DNA from: Flavobacteria bacterium BBFL7
Lineage (GTDB): Bacteria > Bacteroidota > Bacteroidia > Flavobacteriales > Flavobacteriaceae
Reading direction: 5' to 3'
Assembly: GCA_000153385.1 (NCBI GenBank)
Contig: CH672374.1
Span: forward strand, 1,207,198-1,271,197
Length of the DNA: 64,000 nt
The notes beneath the pieces are model-generated. The model worked only from the letters and a program-made list of their open reading frames with translations, searched no databases and was not told the origin of the DNA. A program made the translations under genes and the position numbers. Position 1 is the first letter of the stretch. Every line of letters starts with the position of its first letter. This document shows, in pieces, positions 45,690 through 55,900 of the stretch.

Positions 45690-47053
45690 AAAGGCGTGTT
45701 TAAAATTTGACCTACTAGTTGTAGTAATTGATATTCAGCAAGCTTTGCATCATACTTTGCTAAGTTTTTAATAGTCACCGCATCCAGTAAATTAAGTTGG
45801 GCTTGCCTAAATTCAACACTACTTACTTGCCCTATTTTAAATTGTTCTTGGGTACGATTAAAATTATCATCATTAGTCAGTACATTTTGTTCTTGCATCC
45901 TATAAATCGCAAGTGCATTTTCATAATCACCTTTTGCATTTGCGATATCGCGCGCCACTTCTTGTTCTAGTTGACTTTTAAACAATGCTTCATTCTTATA
46001 AGCGATTTTGGCATTACGCAAATTATTGATAGTACTTCCACCGTCAAAAATATCCCATGTTAGATTTGCACCGACTGCAATATTTCCACTAGTTCTAGTG
46101 GTTGACGGGAAAAAGGCCGTGGCTGGATTTTCTGATTGATTCCAACCATAAGAACCACTTAAACCTATGCGCGGCAGTAGAAGTGCTTTTGTGGTTTTTA
46201 TATCATAATCACTGATTTGCAATGTACTTTCTGCTTGTAATAATCTTATATTATTCTGCTCTACTTTTTCTAAATAACTATCAATCATTAAGATATTTTG
46301 AAAGGTCACAGTTGTATCCACTGCATAAGACTCATTAAGATCACGATTTAATAATAAGTTTAAATCACGTTTTGTGTTGCGCAATTGCTGTCTTGCGTTT
46401 AGTAGATTAATACTATCTGCATTAATGTCAACTCGTGCATTTAAGACCTCTAATTTATTAACCTGTCCAAAATCAAATTGATACTGTGCGCGCTGCTCGC
46501 GTTGTTTAGAAATCTGTAAGTTTTCTTGAAAAATTTTCTCATTTTCTGTAAGTCGTGCTATTTCTAAGTAAACACTCATTAATTGGACAGTGGTCGTTTC
46601 TATCGTAGATTTTACCTGTAATTGACTCAGTTGATATTGTTCTTTCAGTCTTTTATAATTGTACAATCTACCCAATCCGTCAAATAGTGTATAGCTTAAT
46701 GATAAGCCTGCATTATACTGTGTAGTTTGCGCATTATTAATCTCAATATCTGTACGAGGCACACCATTATCATCTAGGGCACCATTAAAATCGGTTTTAG
46801 AATCATCCTCATCGATAGAGGCTCCTGCAGTTCCCTGTAAGCTTGGTAAATACCCAGAATTGAGTACACTTGTATTATTTTCGGCTATAAGCTCAGAGTT
46901 TTTTGCGATCTGTATATCGTAATTATTTGCTAGCATAAGCTCTACAGCCTGCTCACGAGTCAATAAAGAGGCATCTGGTTGCTGTGCATACGCTTTCGCG
47001 AAAGCGAAATACACCAAAGCAATTAGGCCATATAAAATTTTATGCTTCATCAT
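45686..47053 (-). CDS. TolC-family outer membrane efflux protein
   Basis: 455 residues with a signal peptide ending AYA-Q (cleavage after about 23) and two outer-membrane-efflux-protein repeats of long coiled helices. It forms the outer membrane channel for the RND pump encoded upstream, which it overlaps by 14 nt. Residues 17-21 of the signal peptide (AFAKA) come from the palindromic repeat at 46991-47006; this puts a lysine close to the cleavage site. Confidence 0.93.
   Translation of the reverse strand: MMKHKILYGLIALVYFAFAKAYAQQPDASLLTREQAVELMLANNYDIQIAKNSELIAENNTSVLNSGYLPSLQGTAGASIDEDDSKTDFNGALDDNGVPRTDIEINNAQTTQYNAGLSLSYTLFDGLGRLYNYKRLKEQYQLSQLQVKSTIETTTVQLMSVYLEIARLTENEKIFQENLQISKQREQRAQYQFDFGQVNKLEVLNARVDINADSINLLNARQQLRNTKRDLNLLLNRDLNESYAVDTTVTFQNILMIDSYLEKVEQNNIRLLQAESTLQISDYDIKTTKALLLPRIGLSGSYGWNQSENPATAFFPSTTRTSGNIAVGANLTWDIFDGGSTINNLRNAKIAYKNEALFKSQLEQEVARDIANAKGDYENALAIYRMQEQNVLTNDDNFNRTQEQFKIGQVSSVEFRQAQLNLLDAVTIKNLAKYDAKLAEYQLLQLVGQILNTPL
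46991..47006. repeat. palindromic repeat copy 12 (in TolC-type gene)
   Basis: Perfect 16-mer; encodes AFAKA in the signal peptide. Confidence 0.95.
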
Positions 47054-50000
47054 TATGCTTTTGTTCTTCTAGTTCTTTTGCCACACTTGTTAGGTCTCTT
47101 TTTGTTGCTTTTTTACCGGTACGCAACCAGTAGATAGCCGCTTTTCCATTATTTCCAAAACTAAGGAACAATGGTAGCATAAGTAATGTTAACACAGTGG
47201 CCATACCTATGCCATAAGAGATGGATATTGCCATAGGCTTTAAAAATTGTGCTTGCCTACTTTTCTCGAGTAACAGTGGTGCTAATCCTGCGATAGTTGT
47301 AATAGAGGTTAAGAAAATAGCTCTAAAACGGCTCTTTCCAGCTTCAAATAGCGCTTCATCAAACCCTAATCCTTCTTTAAGCAAAGAGTTGAATTTACCA
47401 ATGAGGACGAGCCCATCGTTAACCATTATACCTATTAAAGCGATAATACCTAAAAGAGACAAGATGTTAACTGGGAAACCATGTATCCAGTGTCCCCAAC
47501 CTACTGCCACAAAACTAAATGGGATTAATAATATGAGCATAATAGGCTGCAACCAACTGCGGAATGTAAAGGCTATTACAAAATAAATAAGCAATAAGAT
47601 AATAGGTCCTGCAACAGCAGCACTTTGTGAAAACTTATCGGCCTCGCGTGCCTGTCCGCTTAAATAATTAGGTGAGATGGTAGGATACTTTTTTTGAAGA
47701 TCTGGAATAATTTCAGATTTAATATTTGCAAGAATATCTGTAGCACTGCCTGAAGGATCTTTAAGATCTGCACTGATAAGCACTTCTCTTCTACCTTCTA
47801 AGTGATTGATCACCACATCACCACGTTCGATTGTGTAGCTGGCTATATCTCTTAACGGCACTCGATCACCTGATGGAGTTAATACTCTAAATTCATCAAG
47901 ATCTTTAATACTATTACGATTATCACGGTCATAACGTACCCAAACTCTTATCTCATCCTGACCACGTTGAAAACGTTGTGCCTCTGTTCCAAAGAATGCA
48001 GACCTTACTTGAGCCATTACTGTTCTGGTTGTAAGACCTAGTGAGTACGCTGTTTCTTTAAGTTCTAGGTTTATTTCTTTAATACCTGCTGGATCATTAT
48101 CCTCAATATCTTTAAGTAACGGATTATTACTTAAAATCTCTTTAAACTCTGCAGTAGCTGCTTTAAGTTCATTAATATCGTTACTGAGTAGAGATACAGC
48201 AACTGGACTACCACCAAAGTTACCACCAGACCCAAAAGTTAAGGTCTCTGCGCCAGGAATTTCTCCAACTAATTCTCTCAATCTATTAGATACAATTTCA
48301 GAATTCACGGTTTCTGGCCTACTTTCTCCAGGCAATAAATTAATAGACAGACTTGCTGCAGATGAAGATGTTTGTGATTTTATAATATTTTCAAAAAGCA
48401 TTATAGAATCCCCATATTCATCACCTTTTAAGTATTCTTCAGTTAATTGTTCATTAACTATTAATGCCTTTTTTTCTATAGAATTAATGATGGAGTCTGT
48501 TATAAACTCTGAAGTACCATTAGGCATAGAAAGATTGATACTAACTTGATCACTTGAAATTCTAGGGAAAAATGCTGTTTTAATAATTCCTCCATTCATT
48601 GAGCCAAATGTTAGAACAAGTGCTGCAATAAAAAGAGCAAAAGTGAAAAATTTATTGGCTAGTGAAAAGCGTAGCACTGGAGCGTACAATTTATCACGCA
48701 TCCAGTTCATCGCTTTATCGCCATAATCATTAACAACACGCATTTTTTGAAAAACTCTAGCTAGACCCTTTTTAGGTTGATCGTTTCTAGGTTGTAATGC
48801 TTTTGAATGAGCAAGGTGAGCTGGCAGTATAATAAGTGCTTCAACTAAAGAAACTAATAAAGTTAAGATTACAATAACTGAAACCTCACCAAAGATATCT
48901 CCAATTCTACCTTCTAAAAATAGGAAAGTTGAAAATGCTAGCAAGGTTGTTATAATAGCACTTAAAATGGGAGGAATCACTTCCATCGTTCCATCAATAG
49001 CGGCCTGTACTGGTGATTTACCATCTTCATAATGCTGATAAATATTCTCTGCTATCACAATTCCATCATCCACTAAAATTCCAATAACAATGATCATCCC
49101 AAATAAGGATAATACATTTATGGTAACATCAAATTGACCTGCAAAAATGAACATTCCTAAAAACGCGATAGGCAGTCCAAAAGCTACCCAGAAAGCCAAC
49201 CGTGTGTTGAGAAAAACAGAAAGAAAAATTAATACTAGCAACATTCCAACGATTGCATTCTCTGTTAATAATGCTGTTCGTTGATTTAAAGTAACTGACA
49301 AATCTCTTACGATATCTAATTGAACATTTGTAAAACGCTGATTATAATCTTCAATATAAAGCTTCACCTTATCTGCCGCGTCAATTAAATCTTCAGAATT
49401 AGTACTTGTTACGGTAATATTAACCGCAAGCTTATTATCATAATAAGTAGCATTAGGAGTTTCTGAAAAACGATCTCTTATAACAGCAACATCTTTTAAC
49501 AGCACGCTTGTACCATCTGCCAGCGTTTTAACTGGAATGTAACTTAACTCATTACCATAATATGATCTACTATTTGCTCTTATCAAATATTCTTCTCGGT
49601 CCGTTTTTATATTTCCACCAGTAGTAAGAATGTTTGAACTAGCTACAGCGTTTGATATCTCTTCAAAACTGATATCATAACCTAACAAGGTGTTCTCATT
49701 AACTGCTATTTCAATCTCCTCATCAGGATAACCCGATATTGCAATTTGTGAAATCCCGTCAATACCACGTAGGTCATTTTCAATATCTCTAGCGAGTTGT
49801 TTTAAGGTAATTAACGGTACGTTATCACCACTTAAAGCAAATGAAATAGTAGGTCTGGATTGTTCTTGCTTAGAAACGACTAATGGTTCCATTCCCACAG
49901 GAAAGGAGGAAACACGATCCACTGCATTCTTCACCTCAAGAAGCATGAAGTCAATATTGTATCCTTTAAGAATTTCAACTGTTATCGAGCCTGCGTTCTC

Positions 50001-50258
50001 TTTAGACGCAGATGTTACACGATCTATCCCTTCAATTCCTTTAAGGTTATCTTCAATTTTTAAGACCACTCCTTCCTCAATTTCTTGAGGAGATGCGCCA
50101 GGATAAGTAGCCGTTATATTAATAATTTTAGAGTCCGTAAGTGGAAAAAAGGAAGATTTAAGAGATAGCATTCCAAAAATTCCGAAAATCACAAATCCAA
50201 CCACCACTACATTAACGGCGACACTATGCTTAATAAAGTAAGCTATAACTTTTCTCAT
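47040..50258 (-). CDS. RND-family efflux transporter (AcrB type)
   Basis: 1072 residues, twelve membrane helices in the RND pattern: one N-terminal helix, a large periplasmic domain, then six helices, repeated. Characteristic LVDDGIVIAENI in the fourth helix and VNDGLVLIGKFN in the second half. It exports drugs or other small molecules by proton exchange, together with the adaptor (50264-51424) and the TolC-type gene. Substrate unknown. Confidence 0.93.
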   Translation of the reverse strand: MRKVIAYFIKHSVAVNVVVVGFVIFGIFGMLSLKSSFFPLTDSKIINITATYPGASPQEIEEGVVLKIEDNLKGIEGIDRVTSASKENAGSITVEILKGYNIDFMLLEVKNAVDRVSSFPVGMEPLVVSKQEQSRPTISFALSGDNVPLITLKQLARDIENDLRGIDGISQIAISGYPDEEIEIAVNENTLLGYDISFEEISNAVASSNILTTGGNIKTDREEYLIRANSRSYYGNELSYIPVKTLADGTSVLLKDVAVIRDRFSETPNATYYDNKLAVNITVTSTNSEDLIDAADKVKLYIEDYNQRFTNVQLDIVRDLSVTLNQRTALLTENAIVGMLLVLIFLSVFLNTRLAFWVAFGLPIAFLGMFIFAGQFDVTINVLSLFGMIIVIGILVDDGIVIAENIYQHYEDGKSPVQAAIDGTMEVIPPILSAIITTLLAFSTFLFLEGRIGDIFGEVSVIVILTLLVSLVEALIILPAHLAHSKALQPRNDQPKKGLARVFQKMRVVNDYGDKAMNWMRDKLYAPVLRFSLANKFFTFALFIAALVLTFGSMNGGIIKTAFFPRISSDQVSINLSMPNGTSEFITDSIINSIEKKALIVNEQLTEEYLKGDEYGDSIMLFENIIKSQTSSSAASLSINLLPGESRPETVNSEIVSNRLRELVGEIPGAETLTFGSGGNFGGSPVAVSLLSNDINELKAATAEFKEILSNNPLLKDIEDNDPAGIKEINLELKETAYSLGLTTRTVMAQVRSAFFGTEAQRFQRGQDEIRVWVRYDRDNRNSIKDLDEFRVLTPSGDRVPLRDIASYTIERGDVVINHLEGRREVLISADLKDPSGSATDILANIKSEIIPDLQKKYPTISPNYLSGQAREADKFSQSAAVAGPIILLLIYFVIAFTFRSWLQPIMLILLIPFSFVAVGWGHWIHGFPVNILSLLGIIALIGIMVNDGLVLIGKFNSLLKEGLGFDEALFEAGKSRFRAIFLTSITTIAGLAPLLLEKSRQAQFLKPMAISISYGIGMATVLTLLMLPLFLSFGNNGKAAIYWLRTGKKATKRDLTSVAKELEEQKHNDEA

Positions 50259-50263
50259 GCTAA

Positions 50264-51424
50264 TTAATTAAGGGCTGGTGATTCTGTTGAATTCTGATTT
50301 GCTTTTTCTTGTGCCGCTTGCTCTTCTGTTTTCACAATCATACCTTCATAAGCACCAGGAACAGATTGAGCAATGATTACTGTACCATTTTCTAAACCTT
50401 TAACCACTACTTTTTTATCAGAAAAGTGAACCGGTTGTATCGTTTCTAATATTAACTTTCCATCCTTAACAGCAAACAATTGGTTTTCATTTTGCAATAG
50501 ACTTCTATTTATCTCTATAGCATTATCTATTTCCTGAGCGTCTAGATTTGCCGTTAAATACATACCTTCTTTTAGATTCTCATCTTTAACTTCTATTACG
50601 GTTGTTATCGTTTGAGAAGCCTGATCAACCTTTCCATTTATACGAGAAACGGTTCCTGTATAAGTTGAAGCATCAGAAATATTTTTAAGTTCTACAGACT
50701 CACCTACTTTTAAGAAACCTGCAAACTCAGAACTTATAGCTACTTGAAGTTCATAAGTACCTGTTTGAATGAACTCACCTAATTGCTGACCACTTCTTAT
50801 CAAAGTACCTTCAGTAACCATTGCTTCTGTGAGAACACCGTTAAAAGGAGCCCTAATTCTATACTTTCCTAATCTGCTTTCAAGATTCTTGATGTTGTAA
50901 TAAGTAGTATAAATATTGCGGCCAGTAATGAAGTATTTTTCTTTATCATCAACTGGCTGCGGTAACGCTGGTGTAGTTGCATTCATATCCCATGAATCGA
51001 GATAAGACTGCCATTGCGCATATGATGATGGATAATCTAACCTTAAGTCCGGCATTATAGCCGTAATCTGATTATTAAGATTACTACGTGAACTTTGTAC
51101 CTGTGCATAGAATTCTGAATTCTCTATGATGATCATATTTTGACCAGCACGATACTCTTGACCTGTTTTAAACAAAATACCAGTAGGCTTAAAAACACCT
51201 GTTACCTCTGCAAACAGTTCAACGCGACGTTTTGCCTGTAAATTTCCATTTGCTGGTATTACTATCGATACGGTAGAATTTGTAATAGTATCGGTGGTAA
51301 TAATTTTGACCTCTTTTTTCACTCGAGGCTTAGGTGCTGTTTTACTATCAACAATGACTTTTGATGCATAAATTGCTCCGCCAATAATGAGCAATGCAAG
51401 TATGCCTAGTATAATTTTGCGCAT
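50264..51424 (-). CDS. HlyD/AcrA-type periplasmic adaptor
   Basis: 386 residues. N-terminal membrane anchor helix (about 4-24), a lipoyl/barrel-sandwich segment (VELFAEVTGVFKPTG), a helical hairpin, the second lipoyl half (YRIRAPFNGVLTEAMVTEG), and beta-barrel and membrane-proximal domains. First gene of the efflux operon, 5 nt upstream of the RND gene. Confidence 0.92.
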   Translation of the reverse strand: MRKIILGILALLIIGGAIYASKVIVDSKTAPKPRVKKEVKIITTDTITNSTVSIVIPANGNLQAKRRVELFAEVTGVFKPTGILFKTGQEYRAGQNMIIIENSEFYAQVQSSRSNLNNQITAIMPDLRLDYPSSYAQWQSYLDSWDMNATTPALPQPVDDKEKYFITGRNIYTTYYNIKNLESRLGKYRIRAPFNGVLTEAMVTEGTLIRSGQQLGEFIQTGTYELQVAISSEFAGFLKVGESVELKNISDASTYTGTVSRINGKVDQASQTITTVIEVKDENLKEGMYLTANLDAQEIDNAIEINRSLLQNENQLFAVKDGKLILETIQPVHFSDKKVVVKGLENGTVIIAQSVPGAYEGMIVKTEEQAAQEKANQNSTESPALN

Positions 51425-51504
51425 AGAATAGTTTTAGTTGCTACTTAGACTTGTAAAACTACTCAAGGTCTAAACTCAAGAGGTTAAAATTTCCTTAAAG
51501 GTCT

Positions 51505-53430
51505 TTAGAATTTATCTAGCTGCTCAGAGACATCTTCCCATTTTGTCATCCATTCGTCTAATGCTTTCTTCTTTGCTTGGTAAGCATCAAAAAACCCTGG
51601 TTTTGCAGCCAGCTCATCATAATTAGCTGCTAGCTCTTGATCTAATTTTTTAATTTCTCGCTCTAAGTTATTGATTTCGGCTTCTGCTTTGGAAAGTCTA
51701 TTATTTAATGACTTTTGCTTCTTTTGATCTTCATAAGAAAGCTGCTTCTTTTCTGTTTCTTGCTTTCGCGAAAGCGGATCAACTTTAGCCTCAGTAACTT
51801 TTTCTATCTCTCGCATATCTTGAGCCTTGCGTTGTTGAAGGTAATAGTCTATATCACCTAAATGCAAGTTTAATTTATGATCACGGAATTCATAAACAAC
51901 ATCGGTAAGGCCTTGCAAAAATTCTCTATCGTGTGACACAACGATAAGTGTTCCATCAAATTTAAGTAGAGCTGCCTTTAAAACATTTTTAGATTGTATA
52001 TCTAGGTGGTTAGTAGGCTCATCCATGATCAACACATTAAATGGCTGCAATAGCAATTTACAAAGCGCTAATCGATTGCGTTCACCACCACTTAATACTT
52101 TTACCTTTTTTTCTGCCTCATCACCACGAAATAAGAAAGAACCTAACATATCACGTACCTTAACACGGTTACTATCGTCAGCAGCATCTATCATTATATC
52201 CAAGACCGTTTTTTCACCATCTAAATATTCTGCTTGATTCTGTGCAAAGTACCCTAACTGTACATTATGACCTAAGTTAACCGTTCCTGTGGAATCGTTT
52301 ATATCACCTACAATAATTTTAGCTAGAGTAGATTTCCCCATTCCATTTTGCCCTACAAAAGCTACTCGAGAACCACGTTCTATCATTAAATCGACCTCGC
52401 TCAGTACTTTTTTCTCACCGTAAGACTTGCTTACCTTATCAATTTCTAAAACCACTTTACCAGGCTGTATAGATTTTGCAAAGTTGATATTCATCGCAGC
52501 GTTATCGGTTTGTTCAATCTCCACCACATCCATGCGATTCAACTTTTTAACCAGTGATTGAGCCATGGTAGCCTTACTTGCTTTAGCTTTAAATTTTTGA
52601 ATAAGCTTCTCAGTACGTTCAATCTCTTTTTGCTGATTTTTAAAGGTTGCCTCTTGTTGCTCGCGCATCTCTGCTCTTAATGCTAGAAACTGTGTATATG
52701 GTTTTGGGTAATCATATATACGACCTAAACTAATTTCTATGGTACGATTAGTCACATTATCCAAAAACATTTTATCGTGACTTACAATAACAACAGCTCC
52801 AGGATATGTCTGTAAGAATTGCTCTAACCATAAAATAGAATCGATATCTAAGTGGTTTGTAGGCTCATCGAGTAATAAGATGTCGTGGTTCTCTAATAAG
52901 AGTTTTGCAAGCTCAATACGCATGCGCCATCCACCAGATAGCTCATCAGTAAGCATCCCAAACTGCTCTGGCTTAAAAGCTAATCCCTTTAAGATCTTTT
53001 CTGTTTCTCCTTTGTATTGGTATCCTCCTATAATCTCATATTCATGAGTTAATGTACTCATGTCCTCAATAAGCTTTGAGTAAGAATCAGATTCATAATC
53101 AGTTCTTTCAGCTAATTGAATATTTATTTGATCCAGCTCTGCTTCTATTTCTCTCGCTTTCGCGAAAGCGGTATAAGCTTCTTCTAGAACGGTACGTCCT
53201 TTCTCAAAATCAATATCCTGTCGTAAGAAACCAATGCTCGTACCTTTTTCCATGGCAAGTTGACCTTGATCATACTCAATATCACCAGCGATGACTTTTA
53301 ATAAAGTAGATTTACCAGCACCATTTTTACCTATTAAACCTACACGATTCCCACCATTAAGTCTAAAAGTAATTTCTTCAAAAAGTGGCTCGCCGCCAAA
53401 ACTAACATGTAAATCGTGAATATTGAGCAT
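51505..53430 (-). CDS. ABC-F family ATPase (Uup/YdiF-like)
   Basis: 641 residues, two ABC domains without membrane helices. Walker A GKNGAGKST (34-42) and GQNGMGKST in the second half; signatures ELSGGW and LSGGERNRL; Walker B LLLDEPTNHLD and LIMDEPTNHLD. The C-terminal coiled coil (about 565-641) is Uup-like. ABC-F proteins act on ribosomes. It carries two palindromic repeats: 53155-53170 encoding AFAKA (88-92) and 51762-51775 encoding LSRK in the linker to the coiled coil. Confidence 0.93.
   Translation of the reverse strand: MLNIHDLHVSFGGEPLFEEITFRLNGGNRVGLIGKNGAGKSTLLKVIAGDIEYDQGQLAMEKGTSIGFLRQDIDFEKGRTVLEEAYTAFAKAREIEAELDQINIQLAERTDYESDSYSKLIEDMSTLTHEYEIIGGYQYKGETEKILKGLAFKPEQFGMLTDELSGGWRMRIELAKLLLENHDILLLDEPTNHLDIDSILWLEQFLQTYPGAVVIVSHDKMFLDNVTNRTIEISLGRIYDYPKPYTQFLALRAEMREQQEATFKNQQKEIERTEKLIQKFKAKASKATMAQSLVKKLNRMDVVEIEQTDNAAMNINFAKSIQPGKVVLEIDKVSKSYGEKKVLSEVDLMIERGSRVAFVGQNGMGKSTLAKIIVGDINDSTGTVNLGHNVQLGYFAQNQAEYLDGEKTVLDIMIDAADDSNRVKVRDMLGSFLFRGDEAEKKVKVLSGGERNRLALCKLLLQPFNVLIMDEPTNHLDIQSKNVLKAALLKFDGTLIVVSHDREFLQGLTDVVYEFRDHKLNLHLGDIDYYLQQRKAQDMREIEKVTEAKVDPLSRKQETEKKQLSYEDQKKQKSLNNRLSKAEAEINNLEREIKKLDQELAANYDELAAKPGFFDAYQAKKKALDEWMTKWEDVSEQLDKF
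51762..51775. repeat. palindromic repeat copy 13 (in ABC-F gene)
   Basis: 14-bp core; read in the frame giving LSRK, in the linker before the C-terminal coiled coil. Confidence 0.95.
53155..53170. repeat. palindromic repeat copy 14 (in ABC-F gene)
   Basis: Perfect 16-mer; encodes AFAKA at residues 88-92. The only gene in the window with two copies. Confidence 0.95.
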
Positions 53431-53441
53431 AGTGGTTTTTG

Positions 53442-53456
53442 TATCTTTGCAAAGAT
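53442..53456. promoter_or_regulatory. divergent promoter region on a 14-bp palindrome
   Basis: TATCTTTG (53442-53449) faces the DUF983 gene. It is half of the palindrome ATCTTTGCAAAGAT (53443-53456), so the minus strand offers CATCTTTG, one mismatch from TAnnTTTG, facing the ABC-F gene. Confidence 0.45.
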
Positions 53457-53488
53457 GCGTAACTGCGTATAAACACTAAAGCTTTCTT

Positions 53489-53872
53489 ATGCTAAAAGGG
53501 ACAAAATTATACAGTATTTTCACAGGAACATGCCCAGTATGTCAAAATGAATCCATGTACACGAGTTCGAATTTGTATAATCCCAATAAAACGCAAGAAA
53601 TGCATGAGCGATGCTCACATTGTGATACTAAATACAAGATAGAACCTAGTTTCTTCTATGGATCTATGTATGTGAGTTATGGTGTAGGTATAGCCATTGC
53701 AATGGCTGCATTTGTAATTTGCTATTTCCTACTAAATCTATCGAGGTGGAACATATTTTTAGTCATCTCATTTATCTCAATATTCAGTCTACCTATTGTG
53801 ATACGTATATCTAGAAACATCTGGATTAATATATTTATGGACTACGATAAGGCAAAAGCTAAGACTAACTAG
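53489..53872 (+). CDS. DUF983 family zinc-ribbon membrane protein
   Basis: 127 residues. Two CxxC pairs (C15/C18, C42/C45) form a probable zinc ribbon, followed by two membrane helices (about 60-84 and 88-108). The order matches DUF983. Function unknown. Divergent from the ABC-F gene. Confidence 0.85.
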   Translation: MLKGTKLYSIFTGTCPVCQNESMYTSSNLYNPNKTQEMHERCSHCDTKYKIEPSFFYGSMYVSYGVGIAIAMAAFVICYFLLNLSRWNIFLVISFISIFSLPIVIRISRNIWINIFMDYDKAKAKTN

Positions 53873-53881
53873 GGTCTTACA

Positions 53882-54919
53882 TTACACAAATCGTTTGATA
53901 TCTATCTCCTTATGAATAGGTTGATTTTTGAACATACAATTTATTAATTGTAAGGATGCCCACGGCGCAATAAGTACTGCTCTACTTCCCATTCCATTAA
54001 ATATCCAAACATTTTTATGTTGTGGATGATGACCTACAAAGGGACGCCTATCAATAGTTGTAGGCCGTATACCATGCTTATGCTCGATGATCTCGTAAGG
54101 CAATTTCATAAAACGTTCCAATCTTGAGGTTAAAAAATCCTTTCCTGCCATAGTTGCTATATCTTCTAAGTCTTCCCTATCATAAGTAGCTCCTACCCAA
54201 AACAAATCATCTTTATAAGGCATTAGGAATACTGATGATTTTATAATATGGCTTATAACCAAACCAGGAATCTTGATAAGTAGAACTTCACCTTTATTGC
54301 CTTGAATAGGTAAATCTTTAAAATATGGATTACCAAGAATGCGATAACCTTCGGCAAAAATGATATTTGTAGCTGTGATATCCTTATATCTAAGAGCATC
54401 AGTTGATAGGTCTAACTGGTTATAGTCGAATGTATCAACTAACACTGATCCTAGAGATTTAAAGTAAGAAATCGTGGTTGTCATAAACTGAACGGTATCC
54501 ACCCAGCCAGTTCCATTAACCAGGCCATAACCGTCTGGTGCATCAATACCTTCAATAAGCATTGATTCTAAAGCTGGATTCATAAACTGATTTAAATCAT
54601 CTCTAGCAGACTTTTTAACCCATGTTTGCGATTCTTTATTATCATGGAATCGGCGAGCTACTGTGATAGGTGTGCGAAGCTCGACAGAAGTGCTTTTCAA
54701 AATATCATCAAATAAATTATTTAAATCGGTTAGTTGAATATCTGCATTCCAGACAGCAGTAAATCTTTTCAAAACCATAGGATTATAAACTCCTGCAGCA
54801 ACCGCACTACTTCCTTTTTTAAGGTCCGTAATTATGACAAACGACTTACCTTGAAAATGCAATTGCCATGCTAGAGAGCAGGCTGCTATTCCACTACCAA
54901 CTATAATAATATCTTTCAT
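53882..54919 (-). CDS. FAD-dependent oxidoreductase, DadA/DAO-like
   Basis: 345 residues. N-terminal FAD-binding fold IIIVGSGIAACSLAWQL (GxGxxA form) and C-terminal HGIRPTTIDRRPFVGHHP, both typical of DAO-type amine/amino acid oxidases. The substrate is not evident. The TACATTTG promoter ends 4 nt before the ATG, so the transcript is probably leaderless. Confidence 0.85.
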   Translation of the reverse strand: MKDIIIVGSGIAACSLAWQLHFQGKSFVIITDLKKGSSAVAAGVYNPMVLKRFTAVWNADIQLTDLNNLFDDILKSTSVELRTPITVARRFHDNKESQTWVKKSARDDLNQFMNPALESMLIEGIDAPDGYGLVNGTGWVDTVQFMTTTISYFKSLGSVLVDTFDYNQLDLSTDALRYKDITATNIIFAEGYRILGNPYFKDLPIQGNKGEVLLIKIPGLVISHIIKSSVFLMPYKDDLFWVGATYDREDLEDIATMAGKDFLTSRLERFMKLPYEIIEHKHGIRPTTIDRRPFVGHHPQHKNVWIFNGMGSRAVLIAPWASLQLINCMFKNQPIHKEIDIKRFV

Positions 54920-54923
54920 TCTA

Positions 54924-54931
54924 CAAATGTA
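54924..54931 (-). promoter_or_regulatory. -7 element of the oxidoreductase gene (probably leaderless)
   Basis: Minus strand TACATTTG, 4 nt before the ATG at 54919. Confidence 0.5.
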
Positions 54932-54954
54932 CTACCTTAATAAATCTATTGAAT

Positions 54955-54982
54955 AAAAAAACGCCTTGCTAAGCAAGGCGTT
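54955..54982 (-). terminator. terminator of the gldKLMN operon
   Basis: Stem AACGCCTTGC / GCAAGGCGTT with a 3-nt loop, then a T-run on the minus strand, 24 nt past the gldN stop. Confidence 0.85.
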
Positions 54983-55006
54983 TAAATATTTAAAAAAGAC
55001 AAGAAC

Positions 55007-55882
55007 TTAATAGTTCCACATATCTATTTCTTTGTTTCTAACGATATCTTTTAAACGTTCAGATTCTAATAATTGCATCATAGAATTGTCTGCTATATAA
55101 GCCTCAATTTTACGATCACCATGCACGTTATCCATTTTATAAATAACACCACTGAATCTTCTTGAATTTAAAATGTGATCAAAAGATATAGGTTTAGCAG
55201 AATTAAGAGTATTAAATGCCTTTGCATTGTGTAATAGCTCGCGAACATCTGGATAATAAATCCAGAACAATTCGATTCCTTTTGGGTCATCCATAAAGTT
55301 AACATCTGGAGTAACCGGAGCTATACCTAAAATACGATATCTCATTTCGCCTTGACGAGTATCTAAGTACCATAAACCTCTTACATTATATGCAGAAACA
55401 TTATCTGCACCGATAGAAGTTTTAGTAATATACTCTGCATCTACACGACCTTCAGCATTAAACTGTTCAATACCGTAGTCAGATGTATCTACTCTAGAAA
55501 GTGAAGTTTCAATATCAGCAAATTCTCTTTTCTCATTGAAGTAAGAGTCAGAATAAAGATCTATTTCTCCATTTCTTGCAGCTGCTGCGATCACGTGAAA
55601 TAAAGCACGACGCTCTTTACCTACATAATTGGTATCAATAGGATAGTATAATGGAAAGTTTACTCTTTCATCTAGATCAATCTTTTCCCAAGTAGTTCTA
55701 GACCAAAGCACGTCACGATCACCAATGAAACCATAAGGTAAAGGTGTATCATTATCGTTTTCCGTTTGAGAAGCGGTTTTCTTACCTATCTCATTAGGAT
55801 CCTTTGCATTAAGTATATTGTTTTGAGCAAATGCAGACGAAGTCAACATTAATCCCAATACAAAAACAAATAACTTATTCAT
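55007..55882 (-). CDS. gldN: GldN, type IX secretion/gliding protein
   Basis: 291 residues from the ATG at 55882; an upstream in-frame TTG (55897) would add five polar residues ahead of the signal peptide MNKLFVFVLGLMLTSSAFAQ and is rejected. The mature part has the GldN features of a WEKIDLDERVNFPLYYPID stretch and a repeated DVN-MDDPKGIELFWI core. GldN forms a periplasmic ring with GldK under the outer membrane. Last gene of the operon. Confidence 0.93.
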   Translation of the reverse strand: MNKLFVFVLGLMLTSSAFAQNNILNAKDPNEIGKKTASQTENDNDTPLPYGFIGDRDVLWSRTTWEKIDLDERVNFPLYYPIDTNYVGKERRALFHVIAAAARNGEIDLYSDSYFNEKREFADIETSLSRVDTSDYGIEQFNAEGRVDAEYITKTSIGADNVSAYNVRGLWYLDTRQGEMRYRILGIAPVTPDVNFMDDPKGIELFWIYYPDVRELLHNAKAFNTLNSAKPISFDHILNSRRFSGVIYKMDNVHGDRKIEAYIADNSMMQLLESERLKDIVRNKEIDMWNY

Positions 55883-55900
55883 ATCTCTTTTTTTCAATAA

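Noticed and set aside
45577-45771. Plus-strand 64-codon ORF
   Set aside because: Antisense to the small cysteine-rich gene and the end of the TolC-type gene, both of which have better support.
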